Below, piece by piece: positions 54,208 to 63,091 of a stretch of DNA of 64,000 bases (position 1 is its first letter; every line of letters starts with the position of its first letter). The notes beneath the pieces were generated by a model. That model was not told where the DNA came from and did not search any database. It saw nothing but the letters and a program-made list of their open reading frames with translations. The stretch is from Ventosimonas gracilis. Its GTDB lineage: Bacteria; Pseudomonadota; Gammaproteobacteria; Pseudomonadales; Pseudomonadaceae. The stretch is taken from positions 1 to 64,000 of the forward strand of contig NZ_LSZO01000018.1 in assembly GCF_001580025.1 (NCBI RefSeq), in the 5' to 3' direction. A program made the position numbers and the translations under genes.

Positions 54208-54618
54208 ATGTTTGAGCAGGAAAAAGAAAACCTGACCCCACAAGGTCAACTGGCGCTGCAAATTACGGCATTGCCGCGCGAGACCAATGGCTTTGGCGAT
54301 ATTTACGGCGGCTGGTTGGTCGCGCAGATGGATTTGGCCGGTACCGCTGCGGCAAGTAGGCGGGCTGGCGGGCGCGTGGCAACGGTATCGATTGACCGTA
54401 TGGCGTTTTTGGTGCCGGTTGCCGTTGGCGCGCAGCTTTCTTTTTATACGCAGAGCTTGCAGGTGGGGCGCAGTTCGATACAGATGCTGGTTGAGGCTTG
54501 GAGTGACGACTCATTATCCGGCCAGTGGCGCAAAGTCACTGAAGCGGTTTTTGTCTTTGTAGCGATTGACGGCGCGGGTCGCACTCGCCCACTGCCGCCG
54601 TTACGGCAGGATGATTAA
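54208..54618 (+). CDS. Acyl-CoA thioesterase (YciA-like hotdog)
   Basis: A 136-residue hotdog protein: ALPRETNGFGDIYGGWLVAQMDLAG (the GDIYGGWL block with the catalytic Asp), then RVATVSIDRMAFLVPV and the C-terminal strand FVFVAIDGAGRTRPLPPL. It would hydrolyse acyl-CoA in the cytoplasm. Its stop codon overlaps that of the convergent tadA gene by 2 bases. Confidence 0.9.
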   Translation: MFEQEKENLTPQGQLALQITALPRETNGFGDIYGGWLVAQMDLAGTAAASRRAGGRVATVSIDRMAFLVPVAVGAQLSFYTQSLQVGRSSIQMLVEAWSDDSLSGQWRKVTEAVFVFVAIDGAGRTRPLPPLRQDD

Positions 54619-55121
54619 CGTCGTGTCTTAAAAAAATCGCGCAATAATGTTTGGCTTTCTGTGGCGAGCACACCGCCTTGTACGATCACGCGATGATTAA
54701 GAAAGCGCTGCTCAAAGAAATGCTGCTGACTTACCGCGACCCCAGCTCTCGGTTCGCTGGTGCCGTAAACCAGCCGCTCAACCCGTGCATGTACCAAAAG
54801 ACCTGCACACATGCTGCACGGCTCCAGCGTCACATACAGCGTGCTGGCGGGCAGGCGGTAATTGCCAAGCTGCCTGGCCGCGCTGCGGATGGCGACCATT
54901 TCCGCGTGGGCGCTGGGGTCATGGCTTGAAATCGGGCAATTAAAGCCGCGCCCGATAATTTGCCCATCCAGCACCAATACCGCGCCAACCGGCACTTCAC
55001 CCAGGCTTGCGGCAAAGGCGGCAAGCCTTAGCGCCTCGCGCATAAAGTGCAGGTCATCGTTCCCCTCTTTCGCAAGCGGGCGAGGGGAAGTAAAAAGGGG
55101 TAGGTTAGGTGGCGCGGTCAT
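54615..55121 (-). CDS. tadA: tRNA-specific adenosine deaminase TadA
   Basis: A deaminase of up to 168 residues: zinc site HAEMVAIRSA and PCSMCAGLL, with SLGEVPVGAVLVLDGQIIGRGFN. It makes inosine 34 in tRNA-Arg (and tRNA-Leu in some). The start is uncertain: from ATG 55121 the first ~26 residues (TAPPNLPLFTSPRPLAKEG) include a REP-like palindrome, while the conserved domain begins at NDDLHFMREALRLA. No Shine-Dalgarno is clear for either start. It lies 3 nt after the multicopper oxidase gene. Confidence 0.9.
   Translation of the reverse strand: MTAPPNLPLFTSPRPLAKEGNDDLHFMREALRLAAFAASLGEVPVGAVLVLDGQIIGRGFNCPISSHDPSAHAEMVAIRSAARQLGNYRLPASTLYVTLEPCSMCAGLLVHARVERLVYGTSEPRAGVAVSQQHFFEQRFLNHRVIVQGGVLATESQTLLRDFFKTRR
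55061..55088. repeat. REP-like palindrome, copy 8 (inside the tadA 5' end)
   Basis: TCCCCTCTTTCGCAAGC-GGGCGAGGGGA is the only copy of the family that overlaps a called gene; it codes for residues about 12-20 of the longest tadA frame. This points to a later true start or an insertion that was captured as coding sequence. Confidence 0.55.
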
Positions 55122-55124
55122 GGT

Positions 55125-56492
55125 TCAGACGACGGCAATGGCGGCCATCAGGCCGGTTTCCATATGGTCGATGACATGGCAGTGGAACATCCATACCCCA
55201 GGATTGTCGGCGACCAGTGCAATACGCGCGGTTTCCTGCTTGCCCAATAGATAAGTATCAGTGAAATAAGGGGTTATTGATTTTTGATTGGAATCTAGCA
55301 CTTTAAATACCATGCCGTGCAGATGAATGGGATGCTGATACTGCGCCAGATTGCGCAGTTCAAAAATATAGTGACCGCCTTGTTTTAAGGTGGCGATGGG
55401 GCGTTCGGCGCAGGAGGTATCGTTAATGTCCCAAGCCTTGCCGTTGATTTGCCAATATTGCGGCGTACTGCCCGCGCCATCATCCAGCGTTGCCGCCCAT
55501 TCAAAGCGAAATTTCAACGTCTGCGCACGCGCCAAATCCGGCTCGGCCACTGGATTGCCTGGCAGTCTTGGTGGAAAGTCGCCGGGCGTTTCGTCGCTTT
55601 GCACACTTTGCAGCGTGGCAAGGCGCAAAGGTCCGTTGCGCAGCAGCAGTTGCTTGCCCGCCGCCGGGACTTTCAGCGCCAGGTCAAGACGCATGCCAGG
55701 GCCCAGCCAATAGTCCTTGCCAAGCGGCACGGGTTCAATGGGATGGCCGTCAATGGCGTAAATCCGCGCCTCGCCTTCGGGCAGGTTAAGGCGGTAGGTG
55801 ATGGTGTTATCAAGATTAAACAGCCGCAGCCGCACCACTTGTCCGGCGGGCAGTTGTAAATTGGGGATGGATTTGCCGTTAATGGTGGTCAGCCGCCCGC
55901 GCGTGCCAACACGTGCCGCCTCGCGCGGCAGCATAAAGGGCGTAAATGCGCCTTGCTGATCGATATGCCAAGTCTTTAGCGATAATGAATACTCGTGGCG
56001 AAAGCCACTGGGCTCGCGTTCTTCCACTACCAGCGGGCCCACCAGTCCGCGTCCTAGTTGATGGCTACTGCCCAGATGCGGGTGATACCAAAAATTGCCC
56101 GCATCTTCGGTTTTAAATACATAGTCAAAATGCTCGCCCGGCAGCACCGGCAGTTGCGAGACATAAGGCACGCCGTCCATCTCCAGCGGCAGGCGGATAC
56201 CGTGCCAATGCACGGTAGTGGGCTCATCGAGGCGATTGATAAAGCGCACGCGCAGCCAGTCGCCCTGACGAGCGCGCAATTCCATGCCCGGTACACTGCC
56301 GCCGTAAGCCCAGGCGGGGGTTTTGTGGCCTTTGACCAATTCGAGTGAAAGCGGCGCGGCAATCAACTCATAGTCGTGCGTGGCGCCGTCATCCGCACGC
56401 TTGAGCCAATAGCCCGCTGTACCCGTGCCACAAAGTCCGGCGGCGCTTATGCCGACCAGGCCTCCCAATAGCTGTCTGCGACTGAAATTCAT
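55125..56492 (-). CDS. Multicopper oxidase (laccase/CueO-like)
   Basis: A 455-residue enzyme. The N-terminus SRRQLLGGLVGISAAGLCG is a twin-arginine export signal. Copper ligand motifs are HWHG (95-98), YHPH (136-139), HPIHLHG near residue 392 and HCHVIDHMETGLM near the end. It oxidises Cu(I) or phenols in the periplasm and fits the copper-handling theme of this genome region. It shares the strand with tadA; both are transcribed away from the unknown/algZ genes. Confidence 0.93.
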   Translation of the reverse strand: MNFSRRQLLGGLVGISAAGLCGTGTAGYWLKRADDGATHDYELIAAPLSLELVKGHKTPAWAYGGSVPGMELRARQGDWLRVRFINRLDEPTTVHWHGIRLPLEMDGVPYVSQLPVLPGEHFDYVFKTEDAGNFWYHPHLGSSHQLGRGLVGPLVVEEREPSGFRHEYSLSLKTWHIDQQGAFTPFMLPREAARVGTRGRLTTINGKSIPNLQLPAGQVVRLRLFNLDNTITYRLNLPEGEARIYAIDGHPIEPVPLGKDYWLGPGMRLDLALKVPAAGKQLLLRNGPLRLATLQSVQSDETPGDFPPRLPGNPVAEPDLARAQTLKFRFEWAATLDDGAGSTPQYWQINGKAWDINDTSCAERPIATLKQGGHYIFELRNLAQYQHPIHLHGMVFKVLDSNQKSITPYFTDTYLLGKQETARIALVADNPGVWMFHCHVIDHMETGLMAAIAVV

Positions 56493-56629
56493 GGCGAGTA
56501 CCTGTATCGTCTAAATGCGGTATTTTCTCATTGACAGGCGGGCAATGCGAGCGGACAAATCGACACAGACAAAATTGCCGCCTTCTTTGCCCTTGCGCCA
56601 TACTGCGCAGGTATCACTAAAGGAGTTTT

Positions 56630-57124
56630 ATGATGAGCAGTTATGAAATTGTCTTCTCTGGTCAATTACAGGCGGGATTTGACGCGCAGCAAGTACGCGC
56701 CAATCTGTGCCAATTATTTAAAACCGATGCAGCGCGGATTGAGCGGTTATTTTCCGCTCATAGCACTGTGCTAAAAAAAGGACTTGACCAAGCCAGCGCA
56801 GAAAAATACCGCGCGGCTTTACAGCGAGCCGGTGCTTTGGTTGAAGTGATCAATACTGAAGCAGCAGCGCCCGAATTAACCCGGCATAACAACGCGGCTA
56901 TTACTGCGCGTGATAACTATATGGCGGCTTTTAGTCATATTGATGCGCCGGATTTTGCCATTGCCGCGCCAGGCAGCCCGATGCAGGATAAACCAAAAGA
57001 ATGGGTGCCAGTGGATGTGGATTTATCGCAACTTAGCCTCGCACCGGTTGGCAGTGATATGGCGCAATTAAAAGATGAGACCGTTGCCACGGTGCCGGAT
57101 ATTTCCCATTTAGCCTTGCAGTAA
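56630..57124 (+). CDS. Uncharacterised protein coupled to the AlgZ/AlgR-like pair
   Basis: A 164-residue soluble protein with no membrane segment. Residues 1-78 look like a small alpha/beta domain: YEIVFSGQLQAGFDAQQVRANLCQLFKTDAARIERLFSAHSTVLKKGLDQASAEKYRAALQRAGALVEV. This pattern appears in several hypothetical proteins of pseudomonads as I remember. The rest is low-complexity, Pro/Ala/Asp-rich. The stop codon TAA is directly followed by the ATG of the kinase gene with no gap, so the two are translationally coupled. Starts 56630 and 56633 are both ATG. Function unknown; the coupling suggests it modulates the kinase. Confidence 0.75.
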   Translation: MMSSYEIVFSGQLQAGFDAQQVRANLCQLFKTDAARIERLFSAHSTVLKKGLDQASAEKYRAALQRAGALVEVINTEAAAPELTRHNNAAITARDNYMAAFSHIDAPDFAIAAPGSPMQDKPKEWVPVDVDLSQLSLAPVGSDMAQLKDETVATVPDISHLALQ

Positions 57125-58195
57125 ATGGCGTCACGTTTGATGAATAAAACCCGTCAAGAGCATCAGGCGCGAGCGGATCGTTTTTTTCTGCCGCACCTGT
57201 GTACCGGCGAAACCGTGTTAATGCTGGTGCTGCTCGCCGAATTATTAGTGATTGCACTGGTATTGGTCGAACCCATGACCGCGGGTTTTAACTGGGGCAA
57301 GCTTGCGCTTTGTTCTTTATTTGTGCAGTGGATTGTTTTGCTGTCCGCTGCATTATTATGCCTGTTGCGGCCTTGTCTTTTGCATTTAACTACGGTCTGG
57401 GTCAGTTTTTATTGCAGTTTGTTGGTGGTTTTATTAACGCTTGTTTTTACGGCGCTTGCGGATTATTTTCGGTTTTACGAGCAGGCCGGTTTTGAATTGT
57501 ATCTGCGCCATGCGTTGATCAGTTTGATATTGTCCGGCCTGCTGCTGCGTTATTTTTATCTGCAAAGCCAGTGGCAAAGGCAACAACAAGCCGAATTAAA
57601 TGCTCGTATTGAAGCCTTGCAGGCGCGTATCAAACCGCATTTTTTATTTAACTGCTTAAATAGTATTGCCAGTTTAATTAGCATCGACCCGAGCAAAGCT
57701 GAGCAAGCGGTAATTGATTTATCGGATTTATTTCGTGCGAGTTTAGCTGCCCCCGGTACTTTAACGACTTGGGCAGAAGAGCTTGCCTTGAGCAAGCGTT
57801 ATCTGTCCATTGAACAATACCGTTTGGGCGAGCGTTTACAACTGGATTGGCAGATCGATGGCGTGCCGGATGATTTGCCCATCCCGCGATTAACCTTGCA
57901 ACCTTTATTGGAAAACGCGCTGATTCACGGTATACAACCCCGTATTGACGGTGGCTTGGTGCGGGTTAAAGCGAGCTTTTGCGGCGGCGAGTTTTGCCTT
58001 TGCGTGAGCAATCCCTGTCGTTTGCAGGCGCCAACCAGCGCCGGTAGCGGACAGGCGCTGCGCAATATCAAAAGCCGCCTGCTGGCGCTATTTGGTGTAG
58101 CGGCGAGCTTAACCGTGCAGCAGCAAGACGAGAGCTACCAAGTCTGTCTGCGTTATCCCTGTAAGCTTTTGTCCCGCCAAGGAAAGCCTGTGTAA
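57125..58195 (+). CDS. algZ: LytS/AlgZ-type sensor histidine kinase
   Basis: A 356-residue kinase with about four N-terminal membrane helices. The cytoplasmic part is the His-kinase type: LQARIKPHFLFNCLNSIASLI (phospho-acceptor His in the IKPHFLFN box), PLLENALIHGIQPR (N box) and AGSGQALRNIKSRLLALFG (G box). It is of the FimS/AlgZ type that partners AlgR. It overlaps the response-regulator start by one base (TAATG). AlgZ signalling in Pseudomonas controls alginate and type IV pili; in this organism that is inference. Confidence 0.9.
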   Translation: MASRLMNKTRQEHQARADRFFLPHLCTGETVLMLVLLAELLVIALVLVEPMTAGFNWGKLALCSLFVQWIVLLSAALLCLLRPCLLHLTTVWVSFYCSLLVVLLTLVFTALADYFRFYEQAGFELYLRHALISLILSGLLLRYFYLQSQWQRQQQAELNARIEALQARIKPHFLFNCLNSIASLISIDPSKAEQAVIDLSDLFRASLAAPGTLTTWAEELALSKRYLSIEQYRLGERLQLDWQIDGVPDDLPIPRLTLQPLLENALIHGIQPRIDGGLVRVKASFCGGEFCLCVSNPCRLQAPTSAGSGQALRNIKSRLLALFGVAASLTVQQQDESYQVCLRYPCKLLSRQGKPV

Positions 58196-58953
58196 TGAAG
58201 CCAGAAGTCACCGTTTTAATCGCCGATGATGAGCCACTCGCCCGCGAGCGCTTGGCGCGTTTGCTGGAAGGTATGGAAGGCTGCCGCCTGCTGCATCCAC
58301 TGGCCTGCAACGGTCATGAGGCACTGGAGCTCGCGCAGCGCCTGCAACCGGACGTACTGCTGCTCGACATCCGCATGCCTGGCCTTGATGGCTTGCAGGT
58401 CGCGCAGCAGTTGTGCGAGCGTGAACAAGCCCCCGCAGTGATTTTTTGCACCGCTTTCGATGCCTTTGCGCTGGAAGCCTTTAAAGCCTGTGCGGCGGGC
58501 TACTTGGTTAAACCGGTACGCGAGGAACATCTGGCCGCTGCGCTAAAAAACCTATCCCGCTTAAATCGGGCGCAACTGGCCGTGCTGCAAGCGGCGTCCG
58601 TCCTGCCTGAAACGGGCGCTGCGCGTAGCCATATCAGTGTGCACTCGCACCGTGGGTTGGAATTGATAGCGCTGGATGCGGTGTTTTGTTTTATCGCCGA
58701 ACAAAAATACGTCACGCTGCACCACGAGGGCGGCGAGGCGCTACTGGATGAGCCGCTGAAATCGCTGGAAGAGGAATTCGGCGAGCGTTTTGTGCGTATC
58801 CACCGTAGCGCGCTGGTCGCCCGCAATCGTATAGAGCGCCTGCAACGCAGTGCTTTGGGGCAGTTCCAACTGTATTTGCGCGGATTGGCTGAGCCGCTTA
58901 CCGTGAGCCGCCGCCATGTGGCCGAAGTACGCAAACTAATGAAAACGCTTTAA
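58195..58953 (+). CDS. algR: LytTR response regulator AlgR
   Basis: A 252-residue regulator. The receiver has LIADDEPLARERL (D11, D12) and the phosphorylation site D58 in DVLLLDIRMPG, then GYLVKPVREEHL with the conserved lysine. The C-terminal LytTR DNA-binding domain has HSHRGLELIALDAVFCFIAEQKYVTLHHE, RFVRIHRSALVARNRIERL and TVSRRHVAEVRKLMKTL. Its stop overlaps the stop of the convergent receptor gene by two bases. Confidence 0.92.
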   Translation: MKPEVTVLIADDEPLARERLARLLEGMEGCRLLHPLACNGHEALELAQRLQPDVLLLDIRMPGLDGLQVAQQLCEREQAPAVIFCTAFDAFALEAFKACAAGYLVKPVREEHLAAALKNLSRLNRAQLAVLQAASVLPETGAARSHISVHSHRGLELIALDAVFCFIAEQKYVTLHHEGGEALLDEPLKSLEEEFGERFVRIHRSALVARNRIERLQRSALGQFQLYLRGLAEPLTVSRRHVAEVRKLMKTL

Positions 58954-61010
58954 AAGCGAAAAGCCATATCCAATCCCGCATAAACCGTGCGCCTCGGGGC
59001 GGGTTCGTAGTAGCGGCCTTGTGCTTGGCCGACAATCACCGAGCCGATGGCGCGTTTGCCAAAAAGATTATCCACGCGCAAGGTTTGCCCAAAGCTCAGC
59101 GCCCCGAAGCTTTGCTCCGAGCGCGCGCGTAGATTGAACTGGCTATAGCCGGGCGCGGCTTTTTGCAGGTTGCTGTCTTCCACATAGAGCTTGCTGCGCC
59201 AAAAGCCTTCGACTGCCAAGACTCCACCCTGAAAGGGGCGCAGCGCCAGTTCGCCGTACAGGGTTTGCCCGGCAACGCCCGGCAGGTGCCTGCCTTTGCG
59301 GATAAGGTTGCCGCCCGCCATAAAGTCATGCTGGTAAGTCGCCGAAAGCCTGGTATAGGCGAGCTGCGCGCTTAACTGATCGGTCAGTTCGCTATTGAGG
59401 CTTAGCTCCAGCCCACGGCGCAGTGTGCGCGTGGCATTTTGATAGCTGGTGCGGCCACCGTTATTGCTGGCAACGGTGATTTCATCCCGGGTCTTGATTT
59501 GAAACAAGGCCGCGTTAAGGCGAGTGCGACCAAGCTGCGCTTTTAAGCCGCTTTCCAATTGAATACTGGTCGATGGGCGAAGACTTAAGTTAAACCCGCC
59601 CGTGGGTGCATAGGCCATCTCGCCCAAGGTCGGTGTTTCAAAGCCCTTGCCTGCGCTGAAATAGCCGTGCAGTTCGGGCGTAAAGGCGTAGAGCAGACCC
59701 AGCACTGGCGTTGCTTTGCGAAAGCGGCGCCTGCCGCTGTCGTCGCCATTGGCAAGATAGCGGTCATCGATTTTGACCTTGAGCGTGTTATGGCGAACGC
59801 CCGCCTGCAAGCGAAAATCGCCCAATTGCCAGCTAGCTTGCAGATAAGGGTCAAGGCTTTCTACCTGGTCGCTCTCATCGCGTCGTAGTCTGCCTTTTAC
59901 CCCTAATTGGCCGCCGACAAAGTTTTCATAGCCTTGGCGGTCGTCCGTGCTTTTGTCGTAGTCGATACCGGCAATCCATTCAAACTCGCCGGGCAAGGAT
60001 GCAACCGGTTGCAGCCAGCGCACACTGCTGCCGTGAAAGCGCCGCTCAAAATCCACCACGCCGCCGGAATGGGTTGCTGCGAGCTGTGCGCCGGGGGGAA
60101 TGGCCAGATACTGCACCACGCGGCGTTTGCCCTGATAGAAGGTGGCCTGCACGCGGGCATCGCCAAACCAGCGCTGGTAATTTAAGCCAAGCTGCTGATG
60201 GTCAATGCTTTTGCGCGTGTTGTATTGAAAAGCCACAGCGGGGGCGCTACGCGGGCGGGTTTGATAGGCATTCCAAGTCAAACCCTGCGGGTCCTTGCTT
60301 TGTTGGTTTAAATCGCTATAAATCAGCGCAATACGGCTTTTATCATCGGGATGCAGGGTCAATTTGGCAAAATTTTGCTCGCGCAGTGCCGAACTGTGCT
60401 TTCGGTAGCCATTGGTATCGACCCGCGAGGTTTTTAGCACAAAACCGGCTTTGGCATTGCCGCCTTCGGTAGAAATAAGCTGTTTGTTCAGCCCGCCTGA
60501 TCCCCAGTAACTGCCTGCCGACAGCTTGGGCGCACCTTCACCATCGCGTGAAAACAGTTGGATCACGCCACCGGTATTGCTGCCGTATAGGGTCGCCATC
60601 GGTCCGCGCAGCACCTCGATGCGTTCGGCGCTATCGAGGTCAAAAGTCGCCGCTTGGCCTTGGCCGTCCGGCGTGCTGGCGGGAATGCCATCGGCAATCA
60701 GCTTGATGCCGCGCACGCCAAAAGCGCTGCGCGCACCAAAGCCACGCGAAGAAATCTGCAAATCCTGCGCGTAGTTCTGCCGGTTTTGCACCAATAACCC
60801 CGGTACTCGTTGCAACACTTCTGAGGCGTTAATGGCGGGTTGCCCGTCCTTAATTTCACGCGTATTCACGCTATCTACCGAAAACGGCAAATCAAAACCG
60901 CTCGCCTCGCTGCGCGAACCACTAATCACCACCGGGGCGAGTTCTACCGATGATTCGGCGGCAGCGCTGGCGCTTATCAATAGCAACAGGGCAGGGTAGG
61001 GGGTTCGCAT
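58950..61010 (-). CDS. TonB-dependent outer-membrane receptor
   Basis: A 686-residue receptor from ATG 61010. A signal peptide ends near SASAAAESS, followed by a plug domain (VVISGSRSEASGFDLPFSVDSVNTREI, VLQRVPGLLVQNRQNYAQDLQISSRGFGARSAFGVRGIKLIADGIPASTPDG, LRGPMATLYGSNTGGVIQLFSRDG) and a beta-barrel ending FRF. It is the iron-complex/copper receptor class; the ligand is unknown. No ABC importer lies next to it. It is convergent with algR. Confidence 0.9.
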   Translation of the reverse strand: MRTPYPALLLLISASAAAESSVELAPVVISGSRSEASGFDLPFSVDSVNTREIKDGQPAINASEVLQRVPGLLVQNRQNYAQDLQISSRGFGARSAFGVRGIKLIADGIPASTPDGQGQAATFDLDSAERIEVLRGPMATLYGSNTGGVIQLFSRDGEGAPKLSAGSYWGSGGLNKQLISTEGGNAKAGFVLKTSRVDTNGYRKHSSALREQNFAKLTLHPDDKSRIALIYSDLNQQSKDPQGLTWNAYQTRPRSAPAVAFQYNTRKSIDHQQLGLNYQRWFGDARVQATFYQGKRRVVQYLAIPPGAQLAATHSGGVVDFERRFHGSSVRWLQPVASLPGEFEWIAGIDYDKSTDDRQGYENFVGGQLGVKGRLRRDESDQVESLDPYLQASWQLGDFRLQAGVRHNTLKVKIDDRYLANGDDSGRRRFRKATPVLGLLYAFTPELHGYFSAGKGFETPTLGEMAYAPTGGFNLSLRPSTSIQLESGLKAQLGRTRLNAALFQIKTRDEITVASNNGGRTSYQNATRTLRRGLELSLNSELTDQLSAQLAYTRLSATYQHDFMAGGNLIRKGRHLPGVAGQTLYGELALRPFQGGVLAVEGFWRSKLYVEDSNLQKAAPGYSQFNLRARSEQSFGALSFGQTLRVDNLFGKRAIGSVIVGQAQGRYYEPAPRRTVYAGLDMAFRF

Positions 61011-61095
61011 GGCCACTTGCCTTTTGGTTTTGGATTTGTGCGGGGAGCGGGTAATTAGCGCAAATCGGGCGCGTTGGAACTATTAGCCTTTGGTA

Positions 61096-62103
61096 TTAGC
61101 TTTTACGCCGCTTAAGCTGGTCTTTTAGTTGGGTGGGTAGCTCGCGGATAATCAGGCAGTCACGGCCTTCGTCGTATTCGACTTTGGAGCCTAACAAGTG
61201 CGCCTCAAAGCTGATGGAAAGCCCTTCGGCGCGGCCGGTAAAGCGGCGGAACTGATTCAGCGTGCGTTTATCCGGCGGGATTTGCGCGGACAGGCCGTAG
61301 TCTTTGTGACGGATATGCTCATAAAAAGCCCGCGGGTTGTTTTCATCAAGCAGGCCGGACAGTTCATCAAGGGCGATTTTCTCGCCCAGCTTGGCTTGGT
61401 TGCTGGCGTAATCAATCAGCGTATCGGTTTTTTCCCGTGCTTGCTCTTCGGCAAGCTCATGGTCTTCGACAAAATCGCTAAAGGCTTTAAGCAAGGTGCG
61501 CGTTTCGCCGGTGGGGTCGATGCCTTCCTCGCAGCCGATAAAATCACGAAAGTAATCGGATACCTTTTTGCCGTTTTTGCCCTTGATAAAGGACAAATAC
61601 TGCTTGGATTCGGCATTACCCTGCCATTCACTTAAGTTAATTCGCGCAGCGAGATGCAGTTGCGATAAATCCAGATGACGCGCCGCAGTGACTTCCAGCG
61701 CATCACTAACGGCTACCCCTTCACTGTGATGCAGCAGCGCAATCAGCAGGTAATCGGTCATTCCTTGGCGGTAGTGTGCAAGCAATACATGTCCGCCAAC
61801 GGACAGATTGGATTCGTCCATCAGCTTTTGTAGATGCTCTACCGCGCACTTGCTAAAGACGAGAAAGTCCGTCTCTTCGCGCAGATACTGCGAAAGCCAG
61901 CCGCTAAACGGGTAAGCGCCCGATTCTTTTTGGAAAAAACCCCAAACCTTGCCCTGTTTGGCGTTGTAGCTTAGGGAAAGGTCGGCCAGCAGGTTTTCCA
62001 GCGGCGCCGAATCGGCAAATTCGGCCTGGCGCAGATGCAGTTTGGAAGGACTGCCGTCCGGCTTTTTTTCAATCAGATGAATAACGCTGTGATAAATCGG
62101 CAT
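61096..62103 (-). CDS. yejK: Nucleoid-associated protein YejK (NdpA)
   Basis: A 335-residue protein: [25 protein letters not shown] start, [29 protein letters not shown], and the C-terminal [42 protein letters not shown]. The basic C-terminal tail is typical of this nucleoid-associated family. Function in nucleoid organisation is not fully defined. It is upstream of no other gene on its strand and is followed by the receptor gene. Confidence 0.94.
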   Translation of the reverse strand: MPIYHSVIHLIEKKPDGSPSKLHLRQAEFADSAPLENLLADLSLSYNAKQGKVWGFFQKESGAYPFSGWLSQYLREETDFLVFSKCAVEHLQKLMDESNLSVGGHVLLAHYRQGMTDYLLIALLHHSEGVAVSDALEVTAARHLDLSQLHLAARINLSEWQGNAESKQYLSFIKGKNGKKVSDYFRDFIGCEEGIDPTGETRTLLKAFSDFVEDHELAEEQAREKTDTLIDYASNQAKLGEKIALDELSGLLDENNPRAFYEHIRHKDYGLSAQIPPDKRTLNQFRRFTGRAEGLSISFEAHLLGSKVEYDEGRDCLIIRELPTQLKDQLKRRKS

Positions 62104-62121
62104 GGGATTGACCGCGCTCTG

Positions 62122-62150
62122 AAATAAAAAGCCCGCAATAAGCGGGCTTT
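62122..62150 (-). terminator. Terminator of tRNA-Pro
   Basis: On the minus strand a hairpin with stem AAAGCCCGC/GCGGGCTTT (62128-62150) is followed by a T-rich tract. It lies 8 bases after the tRNA-Pro 3' end and just upstream of yejK. Confidence 0.88.
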
Positions 62151-62157
62151 AGGGAAG

Positions 62158-62234
62158 TGGTCGGAGAGGCAGGATTCGAACCTGCGACCTTCTCGTCCCG
62201 AACGAGACGCGCTACCAAGCTGCGCTACACTCCG
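62158..62234 (-). tRNA. tRNA-Pro (CGG)
   Basis: The 77-nt gene with CCA encoded at 62158-62160 folds as a cloverleaf; the anticodon arm has loop TTCGGGA (anticodon CGG). The acceptor stem starts CGGAG on the minus strand. I count one T-T mismatch at pair 6:67, which does not prevent folding. Confidence 0.95.
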
Positions 62235-62302
62235 AGGGTGTTAAGTGCGCGAAATAATACCGAAAAATTTCTTGAGCGCAAGGGCAAATTCAAGGCTTGC
62301 AC

Positions 62303-62569
62303 AGGGTCTGCTCCCGCTTCAAACGCGAGCCGCGCTGCTGCGCAAAATTTCGCCAGACTAGGCGCAGCATGCAGCCAATGTGTACAACCTTGGCAAATGC
62401 GGAGGCGACGTATGGCGAAATTTTGAGCGCAGCCCGAAGGGACGGGGCAGATTTTTCGCACCGCTGTGTTGCTCGTCGTTCATTTGCATGAGCAAATTTC
62501 TCTTCTCGCGCCTTGCTGCGCAAAAAATCTGCCTCCGTCGCGGCCACGTTTGAAGCGGGGACAGACCCT
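62303..62569. mobile_element. Structured MITE-like element with 23-bp terminal inverted repeats
   Basis: The ends AGGGTCTG(C/T)(T/C)CCCGCTTCAAACG at 62303-62325 and 62547-62569 are inverted copies (21 of 23 bases match). Inside are two further inverted pairs: TGCGC-AAAATTTCGCCA at 62339-62355 with 62413-62431, and GACGGGGCAGATTTTTCGCA at 62441-62460 with 62517-62539. The 267-bp element has no coding capacity and fills most of the gap between tRNA-Pro and ndk. The layout (terminal repeats enclosing two stem-loops) is that of a non-autonomous mobile element. Confidence 0.75.
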
Positions 62570-62636
62570 ACTTATCCCACTCAAATCGGCGTACAATGCT
62601 TGGCTTATTTTTCCTGCGAATTTTGGAGACCTCGGC

Positions 62637-63068
62637 ATGGCCGTTCAGCGCACTTTTTCCATTATCAAACCCGATGCGGTGGCTAAAAATCAAATCGGGG
62701 CCATTCAAAGCCGCTTTGAGCAGGCCGGTCTTAACATTGTGGCGGCGAAAATGCTGCAACTGTCCGAACAAGTGGCGGCGGGTTTCTACGCGGAACACAA
62801 AGAGCGTGGGTTTTTCAAGGACTTGGTTGCTTTTATGACGTCAGGGCCAGTGCTGGTGCAGGTGCTTGAAGGCGAGAACGCCATCGCCAGAAACCGCGAG
62901 CTGATGGGCGCGACCAATCCCAAAGAAGCCGCCGCTGGCACCATCCGCGCCGATTTTGCGCAGTCCATCGATGAAAACGCGGTGCACGGCTCGGATTCAG
63001 AAAGCTCCGCCGCGCGTGAAATAGCCTACTTTTTTAGCGCGACCGAGCTCTGCCCGCGCCTTCGCTAA
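62637..63068 (+). CDS. ndk: Nucleoside diphosphate kinase
   Basis: A 143-residue enzyme from ATG 62637 with TTGGAG upstream; the frame to 62466 runs into the mobile element. Motifs: [23 protein letters not shown] start, [35 protein letters not shown] and the phospho-histidine in [16 protein letters not shown]. It balances nucleotide triphosphate pools. It is followed by rlmN after 23 bases, the usual order. Confidence 0.97.
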   Translation: MAVQRTFSIIKPDAVAKNQIGAIQSRFEQAGLNIVAAKMLQLSEQVAAGFYAEHKERGFFKDLVAFMTSGPVLVQVLEGENAIARNRELMGATNPKEAAAGTIRADFAQSIDENAVHGSDSESSAAREIAYFFSATELCPRLR

Positions 63069-63091
63069 GGCAAGCGGCAGCTTAATCGGCG

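Noticed and set aside
62158-62234. T-T mismatch in the tRNA-Pro acceptor stem, a possible sign of a pseudo-tRNA.
   Set aside because: All other pairs, the anticodon arm and the encoded CCA are intact, and a terminator follows.
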